From NCBI GenBank assembly GCA_022511485.1, contig JAFLUJ010000054.1:1-13175 (forward strand): a stretch of DNA of 13,175 nucleotides. Reading direction: 5' to 3'. Shown here piece by piece: positions 1 to 4,596 of this stretch. A program made the position numbers and the translations under genes. Position 1 is the first letter of the stretch. Every line of letters begins with the position of its first letter. The stretch comes from Oscillospiraceae bacterium (GTDB lineage: Bacteria; Bacillota; Clostridia; Oscillospirales; Ruminococcaceae). The notes under the pieces were generated by a model that was given only the letters and a program-made list of their open reading frames with translations, was not told where the DNA came from and did no database searches.

Positions 1-786
1 CTCCATATCGGAAGGACGGCATTCTGAGACTACAAGCTCTCCACCTGCCGCAGCTGCGCAGGCAAGATATGTGGCGCAGGCTATTCTGTCCGGCATTACC
101 GTATACTCGCAGCCGTAAAGCTTTTTCACGCCGTTTATGGTGATCTTTCCGCTTCCGGCACCGTTTATTTTTGCTCCGCAGGCGGTGAGAAAATTTGCCA
201 GATCAATTATCTCCGGCTCTCTCGCCGCATTATGTATGACCGTTGTTCCTTCTGCAAGAACTGCGGCAAGCATGATGTTTTCCGTAGTTCCTACCGATGG
301 AAAGGACAAGGGTATCTTTGCGCCGTGAAGTCCGTTTTCGGCTGTACAGTTCAGTGCGCCGAATTCCTCACGGATGCTGACCCCCATTTTCCTCAAAGCG
401 GAAAGGTGCATATCAATGGGACGAGGTCCAAGATCGCAGCCTCCCGGCAAGGTTATCCTGCACCGTCCCGTTCTTCCCAGGACAGCTCCCAGAAAGAATA
501 TGGAGGAACGCATTTCTCTCATAAGCTCGTCGGAGATCCCCCCCGAAGAGACGTCCTCCGCCTTTATGACCGCAGTGTTCCTATCCTCGAATCCTGCTTT
601 GCACCCAAGATATGTAAGTATCCTCATTGCGGAGTAAATATCCGAAATACGGGGACAGTTATGCAGAATGATCTCCTCATCGCACAGCACCGACGCTGCC
701 ATAATTGGCAGTGCGGCATTTTTTGCCCCCTGTAGATCTATCTCTCCGCCCAGCCTTTTCCCTCCGTTTATTATCAGCTTCTGCAT
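1..786 (-). CDS. murA: UDP-N-acetylglucosamine 1-carboxyvinyltransferase MurA, partial (C-terminal part beyond the window)
   Basis: Cytoplasmic enzyme that transfers enolpyruvate from PEP to UDP-GlcNAc, the first committed step of peptidoglycan synthesis. I translated the minus strand from the ATG at 784-786: 262 codons stay open to base 1, against about 420 residues for the family, so roughly the last third is missing. The N-terminus begins MQKLIINGGKRL. It carries the substrate-binding KNA motif (GAKNAALPI) and, around residues 115-125, PGGCDLGPRPIDMHL, which holds the catalytic cysteine (the fosfomycin target) and the conserved arginine. Next come TENIMLAAVLAEG and PDRIAAATYLAACAAAAGG, typical of the second domain. 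An SD-like AAGGGAG lies about 9 nt before the ATG. It follows murG by 193 bp, a spacing filled with repeat hairpins, so it may be the distal operon gene or have its own promoter. Firmicutes often carry two MurA paralogues (MurAA and MurAB); which one this is cannot be told here. Confidence 0.95.
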   Translation of the reverse strand, partial: MQKLIINGGKRLGGEIDLQGAKNAALPIMAASVLCDEEIILHNCPRISDIYSAMRILTYLGCKAGFEDRNTAVIKAEDVSSGGISDELMREMRSSIFFLGAVLGRTGRCRITLPGGCDLGPRPIDMHLSALRKMGVSIREEFGALNCTAENGLHGAKIPLSFPSVGTTENIMLAAVLAEGTTVIHNAAREPEIIDLANFLTACGAKINGAGSGKITINGVKKLYGCEYTVMPDRIACATYLACAAAAGGELVVSECRPSDME

Positions 787-856
787 ACAGGCAGCTCCCT
801 TACACTTTTTACTTCATGGTATGCGTAAGGGTAAAATTTGGTGAAAATCTGATAGC

Positions 857-877
857 TGCCCGTGGGGGCTTCCCCGC
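857..877. repeat. GC-rich dispersed repeat, copy 1 (core only)
   Basis: The 21-bp core reads TGCCCGTGGGG then GCTTCCCCGC. The same core recurs at 959-979 and 12107-12127 with one or two changes. It can fold as GTGGGG/CCCCGC around GCTT (one G-T pair). It lies between murG and murA. No T-run follows on either strand, so it does not look like an intrinsic terminator. Confidence 0.7.
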
Positions 878-928
878 CTTTATAGATTTTGTCACATGGC
901 TTATGCAATTACATTTCCGAGTTGTATG

Positions 929-944
929 TTGCTCTATCGAGCAA
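929..944. repeat. Small hairpin in the murG-murA spacer
   Basis: TTGCTC (929-934) and GAGCAA (939-944) form a perfect 6-bp stem around TATC. It lies just outside copy 2 of the GC-rich repeat, in the 193-bp spacer between murG and murA. No T-run follows. Function unknown. Confidence 0.5.
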
Positions 945-945
945 A

Positions 946-980
946 GTACGCAGCGATCTGCCCGCGGGGGCTTCCCCGCT
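946..980. repeat. GC-rich dispersed repeat, copy 2, abutting the murG stop codon
   Basis: About 35 bp that match 12093-12128 at most positions. The core holds a perfect 6-bp stem, GCGGGG (964-969) and CCCCGC (974-979), around GCTT. Its edge touches the TAA of murG (980-982), so the repeat forms the immediate 3' flank of that gene. On the transcribed strand the hairpin is followed by GGGCAGATCG, not a U-tract, so termination is not indicated. Confidence 0.75.
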
Positions 981-2119
981 TATTCCTTAGAGCCTATAAG
1001 CTCCTTGATGACGGCATATATCCTGTCAGGAGTATCCTTAACATAGGTCTCCGCTGCACGCTGGGCAAGAGTGTCCAGCTTTCCGGGGTCTTCCGTAAGA
1101 TTTTTGACCGTCTCAATAAGCAGCTCGTCAGTGAGATTCTTTTCCTCGATGACAACTGCTCCCCCCGCCCGTCCCAGAACCATTGCATTATGATACTGAT
1201 GATTTGCGGTAACATTGGGGGACGGTATAAGTATGGACGCTCTTCCCACAGCCTGAAGCTCGGAAATAGTGGAAGCTCCGCTGCGGCAGATGATAAGATC
1301 GGCAGCAGCAGTGCATACGTCCATATTGTGTATGTATTCCTTTACCATGAGCCGGGGATCGTTTTCCGGATCTATGCCGTATTCCGCAAGCTTTGGCAGA
1401 AAGGTATCGTGCCCCATTTTGCCGTGAGCGTGGATATGATTTATGGGGAGATTATTTTCCTTTTCCCACTTCATAAGAGCGGCAGCGGAGCTGTTTATAG
1501 CTCCTGCACCGAGACTTCCCCCAAAGCTGAAAATGCATATCCCATCGTCAAAGCCAAGCTCCCTTTTAGCGTCGGAGCGGCTCTTTGCCCCTGCCGAGAA
1601 GCCTGCCCGGACGGGAAGTCCGGTGACAACGTATTTTGCGTCCTGGTTAAGATGTCCTGCTGCCTCCTCAACGGTCAGCATGACCTTGTCCACATTATTT
1701 GAAAGCAGACGGTTCGTTATCCCCGGAAAGGCATTCTGCTCATGGATAGCGGTTGGTATCTTCATCTGGACAGCCTTTGACAGTATGGGAAAGCTCACAT
1801 ATCCTCCCGTACCGATGACAATATCCGGCTTGAAATCGTCTATTATCTTGTGAGCGTGGTATCCGGAGGTAGAAAGATAGGCTGCCGCTCTTACGTTGCG
1901 GATAAGATTTTTCGGAGTTATCTTCCTCTGGAAGCCGCTTATTTTAATAGGAGCGAAATTGTATCCCGCTTTCGGGATAAGCTTCGCCTCCATGCCGTTA
2001 GGCGTACCGGCGAAAAGAAATTCCGCATCCGGGTGGTGTTCCCTGATTATCGAAGCAATGGCAAGAGCGGGATTTATGTGTCCTCCCGTTCCGCCGCCGG
2101 CTAATAGAACTTTTATCAT
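980..2119 (-). CDS. murG: UDP-N-acetylglucosamine--N-acetylmuramyl-(pentapeptide) pyrophosphoryl-undecaprenol N-acetylglucosamine transferase MurG
   Basis: Peripheral membrane GT28 glycosyltransferase that adds GlcNAc to lipid I to give lipid II on the inner face of the membrane. The protein shows the N-terminal glycine loop GGGTGGHINPALA, the second loop GTGGYVSFP, HEQNAFPGITNRLL, the C-terminal domain loop FSFGGSLGA and the UDP-GlcNAc-binding region SGASTISELQAVGRASILIPSP. Length is 379 residues from the chosen start, usual for the family. I prefer the ATG at 2117-2119 (MIKVLLAGGG) because AGGGGA then lies about 10 nt upstream and the protein begins at its first beta-strand, as in relatives. 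An in-frame ATG at 2126-2128 (MITMIKV) sits only about 2 nt from that purine tract and cannot be excluded; it would give 382 residues. It follows ftsW after about 60 bp that contain a long hairpin. Confidence 0.97.
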   Translation of the reverse strand: MIKVLLAGGGTGGHINPALAIASIIREHHPDAEFLFAGTPNGMEAKLIPKAGYNFAPIKISGFQRKITPKNLIRNVRAAAYLSTSGYHAHKIIDDFKPDIVIGTGGYVSFPILSKAVQMKIPTAIHEQNAFPGITNRLLSNNVDKVMLTVEEAAGHLNQDAKYVVTGLPVRAGFSAGAKSRSDAKRELGFDDGICIFSFGGSLGAGAINSSAAALMKWEKENNLPINHIHAHGKMGHDTFLPKLAEYGIDPENDPRLMVKEYIHNMDVCTAAADLIICRSGASTISELQAVGRASILIPSPNVTANHQYHNAMVLGRAGGAVVIEEKNLTDELLIETVKNLTEDPGKLDTLAQRAAETYVKDTPDRIYAVIKELIGSKE

Positions 2120-2138
2120 TGTTATCATTTCCCCTATT

Positions 2139-2184
2139 AGAAGATAGATGGTCAGAGGATAGAGATCTCTATTCTCTATCTTCT
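2139..2184. repeat. Long imperfect hairpin between ftsW and murG
   Basis: AGAAGATAGA (2139-2148) is the perfect reverse complement of TCTATCTTCT (2175-2184). Inside lies a 12-bp palindrome, TAGAGATCTCTA (2160-2171), that extends to 2157-2174 with one G-T pair. Together they form a long stem with an 8-nt bulge at 2149-2156. The element ends just after the ftsW stop (2190-2192) and about 20 nt before the murG start. No U-run follows on the minus strand, so an RNA-processing or mRNA-stability hairpin, or a simple-sequence (TCTAT) repeat, is more likely than a terminator. Confidence 0.6.
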
Positions 2185-2189
2185 ATTTT

Positions 2190-3422
2190 CTATGTCTCTA
2201 TTATGGATTGTCTGGATATGTTGAGCACAATGCCCATCTGCACAAGCTGCATTATAAGAGCCGTTCCGCCGTAGCTGAAAAACGGCAGAGAGATTCCCGT
2301 ATTCGGTATGGTATTTGTTACCACCGCGATATTCAGCAGCGCCTGCAATCCTATCTGCACTGTAAGACCTACAGCAAGCATCATTCCGAATTTGTCCGGA
2401 GCTTTGGAAGCAATATAGAATCCACGGAAGATGAAAAGCAGGAACAGGATTATTACCATTACAGCTCCTATGAAGCCAAGCTCCTCGCATACTACCGCGA
2501 AAACAAAGTCATTCTGAGCCTCCGGGAGATAGAGGAACTTCTGTCTGGAGTTTCCCAGTCCCAGACCGAAAAGACCTCCCGAGCCTATTGCAATAAGGCT
2601 GTTCCGGGTCTGCCATACGTCGTCCTGAGCAGCCTCCGCGTTAAAGGGGTCTGTCCATGAAAGGATACGGGATTCAAAATATGTTATGCCCTTGATCTCC
2701 ATAAGGACGAACAATAATGCCGCCACAGCTGCCAGTCCGAGAATACCAAGTACAAGCAGATGGGTGAATTTTGTTCCGCCCACAAACATCATAATTACAG
2801 CGATAGCGCCGATAATTATTGTTCCGGAAAGATGCGGCTGCCACATCATAAGTCCTACGACCACTCCCAGAAACAGCATGAAAGGAACTACGCCGTATTT
2901 GAATTGCTTCATTTTGGTATAATTTACCGAAATAAGATAAGAAAAAAGCAGGATTATAGCCAGCTTCATAAGCTCCGAAGGCTCAAACCTGGGCAATCCG
3001 GGAAATTCTACCCATCTGTGAGCCTCTCCTCTCGGGCTCTGGAACGGACCTACACGGCAAAGTATCAGGAGAACCATACAGAAGCCGTAAAAGCCGTATG
3101 CAAAGATCGGCTTCCGCAGCCAGTGATAGTCGAAAAAGGACGTGAAAAACATTCCCACAAGTCCTACCACAGCCATGATAAGCTGGTGACTTACATAGTT
3201 AGTTCCCTTGTTGCCCTTTGCAATAGCCCAGGCATAGCCCGCCGAGAACATCATAATGATGCCGATAACAAGAAGGATCATTATTATCAGGAAAAACGGG
3301 TAGTCCATAGGACCTATGGCAAGCTTCTGTCCCGGATTTCTCAGCTCACTGTTTGCGGTGATCTTATTTCGCCGGTGCTGTATTTTTTTTCTGTTAGGGA
3401 CAGCATTTGAAGCGTTCTGCAT
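2190..3422 (-). CDS. ftsW: SEDS-family peptidoglycan glycosyltransferase FtsW/SpoVE
   Basis: Polytopic membrane protein that polymerises lipid II into glycan strands at the septum with its cognate class B PBP. It has 410 residues, with a roughly 38-residue basic cytoplasmic tail before the first membrane segment (YPFFLIIMILLVIGIIMMFS). Family signatures: RWVEFPGLPRFEPSELMKLA (about 136-155), WQPHLSGT (194-201), GLGLGNSRQKFLYLPEAQNDF (about 286-306), where D305 aligns with the catalytic aspartate of E. coli FtsW (D297), and the C-terminal NTIPNTGISLPFFSYGGTALI. In endospore formers this slot may be called SpoVE; sequence alone does not separate the two. The ATG at 3420-3422 is the only reasonable start in frame, but its strong SD lies 33 nt upstream beyond a hairpin (see 3423-3463). 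An A8 run near codons 11-14 is a possible slippage site. It directly follows mraY, without the usual murD. Confidence 0.97.
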   Translation of the reverse strand: MQNASNAVPNRKKIQHRRNKITANSELRNPGQKLAIGPMDYPFFLIIMILLVIGIIMMFSAGYAWAIAKGNKGTNYVSHQLIMAVVGLVGMFFTSFFDYHWLRKPIFAYGFYGFCMVLLILCRVGPFQSPRGEAHRWVEFPGLPRFEPSELMKLAIILLFSYLISVNYTKMKQFKYGVVPFMLFLGVVVGLMMWQPHLSGTIIIGAIAVIMMFVGGTKFTHLLVLGILGLAAVAALLFVLMEIKGITYFESRILSWTDPFNAEAAQDDVWQTRNSLIAIGSGGLFGLGLGNSRQKFLYLPEAQNDFVFAVVCEELGFIGAVMVIILFLLFIFRGFYIASKAPDKFGMMLAVGLTVQIGLQALLNIAVVTNTIPNTGISLPFFSYGGTALIMQLVQMGIVLNISRQSIIET

Positions 3423-3463
3423 ATTCTGACCATTTCCCCCGCAGGGAAAATGTGTCCTCCTTT
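3423..3463 (-). promoter_or_regulatory. Distant SD plus intervening hairpin before ftsW
   Basis: On the minus strand a full-strength SD, AAAGGAGGA (3455-3463), is followed by a 9-bp hairpin at 3431-3452: CATTTTCCC pairs with GGGGAAATG around TGCG, with one G-U pair. The ftsW ATG comes next at 3420-3422. The linear distance from GGAGG to ATG is 33 nt, too long for normal initiation. With the stem folded it becomes about 11 nt. No in-frame ATG, GTG or TTG lies closer to the SD. The sequence is clear; the translational role is inferred. Confidence 0.6.
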
Positions 3464-3501
3464 CTTTCAGATATTAGGCTGATGCCCTTGTACACATGAT
3501 C

Positions 3502-4512
3502 TCACAGGTTATATATCAGATTTGCCGCTATACCGGCGACAAGCGCCGCAAGCGAAAATGTAATTACTATTTTGTATTCGGAAAATCCGCACATTTCAAA
3601 ATGGTGGTGTATCGGAGACATTTTAAACAGTCTCTTTCCCTTTGTAGCCTTGAAGTAACACACCTGTACAACTACCGACAGAGCTTCAAGGACGTACACA
3701 ATGGCAACCAGAGCCAGCAGCAGATGCTGATGGGTGGCAAAGCCGATTGCGCAGACCGAGCCTCCCAGGAACATTGAGCCTGTGTCTCCCATGAAGACCT
3801 TCGCCGGGTGGAGATTCCACACCAGAAATCCCAGACAGCCTCCTGCCAGAGCCATTGAGAAAATGGAGTACTCCCACATTCCCATAGCTGCGCAGAGCAT
3901 AACAAAGGAAAGTCCCACTATGACCGTCACCGAGCCGCAAAGCCCGTCTACTCCATCGGTAAGATTGACTGCATTTGTCAGGAAGATAAGATACAGTATC
4001 ATGATGGGATAATAGAAGATCTTGAAGTCCACGTCCCCGAAAAAGGGAAAGGTTATAGCAGTGGAATGATTTCCCAGCAGATAGAGAGCGTACAGAAATG
4101 CGCTGCTCAGAACGAACTGCATGACCATTTTCTGCTTTGCCTTAAGACCCAGATTACGCTTCTTTACCGCCTTGATATAGTCGTCGATGAAGCCTATCCC
4201 CGCATTGAGCAGAGCAAAGGCATATCCTGCCAGAAGCCTGTAAAGTCCCGTATTGTCCGGAACAACAGTCGCGCCTGCGCTTCTGTAGCGGTAGAGGGCG
4301 TATCCTGCGGCAGCTGCCACAGCAGAACCGATAATGAACATGAATCCGCCCATTATGGGAGTCCCCTGCTTATCCTTGTGCCACGCAGGACCCTTCTCAT
4401 ATATAGTTTGACCGAAATGTATTTTTTTAAGCAGGGGAATGAGAAAAATTCCCGTCGCTGCTGCCACGCCAAATGAGATCAGCGCGACTATAGTGTTTAT
4501 CCAGAACGGCAT
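3502..4512 (-). CDS. mraY: Phospho-N-acetylmuramoyl-pentapeptide transferase MraY
   Basis: Integral membrane enzyme that transfers phospho-MurNAc-pentapeptide from its UDP form to undecaprenyl phosphate, making lipid I. The 336-residue protein is somewhat compact but within the family range. Visible motifs: GPAWHKDKQGTPIMGG (about 41-56), the Mg-binding DDY in FIDDYIKAVKKRNLGL (D110, D111), NLTDGVDGL (183-191), FMGDTGS with the conserved aspartate (D243) and the C-terminal PIHHHFE (300-306). Several hydrophobic spans match the ten-helix fold. The ATG at 4510-4512 is the only start available, because an in-frame TAA lies four codons upstream. Its best SD is 29 nt away across a hairpin (see 4513-4547). 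Upstream is the murE-murF fusion; downstream is ftsW with no murD between. Confidence 0.97.
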   Translation of the reverse strand: MPFWINTIVALISFGVAAATGIFLIPLLKKIHFGQTIYEKGPAWHKDKQGTPIMGGFMFIIGSAVAAAAGYALYRYRSAGATVVPDNTGLYRLLAGYAFALLNAGIGFIDDYIKAVKKRNLGLKAKQKMVMQFVLSSAFLYALYLLGNHSTAITFPFFGDVDFKIFYYPIMILYLIFLTNAVNLTDGVDGLCGSVTVIVGLSFVMLCAAMGMWEYSIFSMALAGGCLGFLVWNLHPAKVFMGDTGSMFLGGSVCAIGFATHQHLLLALVAIVYVLEALSVVVQVCYFKATKGKRLFKMSPIHHHFEMCGFSEYKIVITFSLAALVAGIAANLIYNL

Positions 4513-4547
4513 TGTATTGTTATACTCTTTTCAGAGCATATCTCCTT
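4513..4547 (-). promoter_or_regulatory. Distant SD plus intervening hairpin before mraY
   Basis: On the minus strand AAGGAGA (4541-4547) is followed at once by an 8-bp hairpin, TATGCTCT and AGAGTATA around a GAAA tetraloop (4521-4540, one G-U pair). Eight nucleotides then lead to the mraY ATG. The linear spacing from GGAG to ATG is 29 nt; with the stem folded it is about 9 nt, close to ideal. An ATG-CTC-TGA mini-ORF (4531-4539) begins only 2 nt after the SD, too close for normal initiation. The structure is seen; the function is inferred. Confidence 0.6.
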
Positions 4548-4596
4548 CCCCGTAGTTTTAAGGCACTATTGTGCGTCAGATCGCCTGAGACCGCAG

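Noticed and set aside
964..979. GC-rich hairpin after murG as a transcription terminator.
   Set aside because: No U-tract follows on the minus strand, and the same sequence occurs in the mraZ leader, where a terminator would silence the operon.
896..1702. 268-codon plus-strand frame across the murG 3' half.
   Set aside because: Antisense shadow of murG with a composition unlike a real protein and no ribosome site.
3381..3433. Possible -1 frameshift start for ftsW: an ATG at 3431-3433 opens a frame that reaches an in-frame A-AAA-AAA heptamer (about 3383-3390), where slippage would enter the ftsW frame.
   Set aside because: The ATG lies inside the hairpin and 22 nt from the SD, and ftsW has its own in-frame ATG at 3420-3422. 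No downstream stimulatory structure was evident, so a coincidental A-run is the simpler reading.
4531..4539. ATG-CTC-TGA mini-ORF just after the SD upstream of mraY.
   Set aside because: The spacing of 2 nt from SD to ATG is too short, and the codons form part of the hairpin stem. It is more likely incidental.
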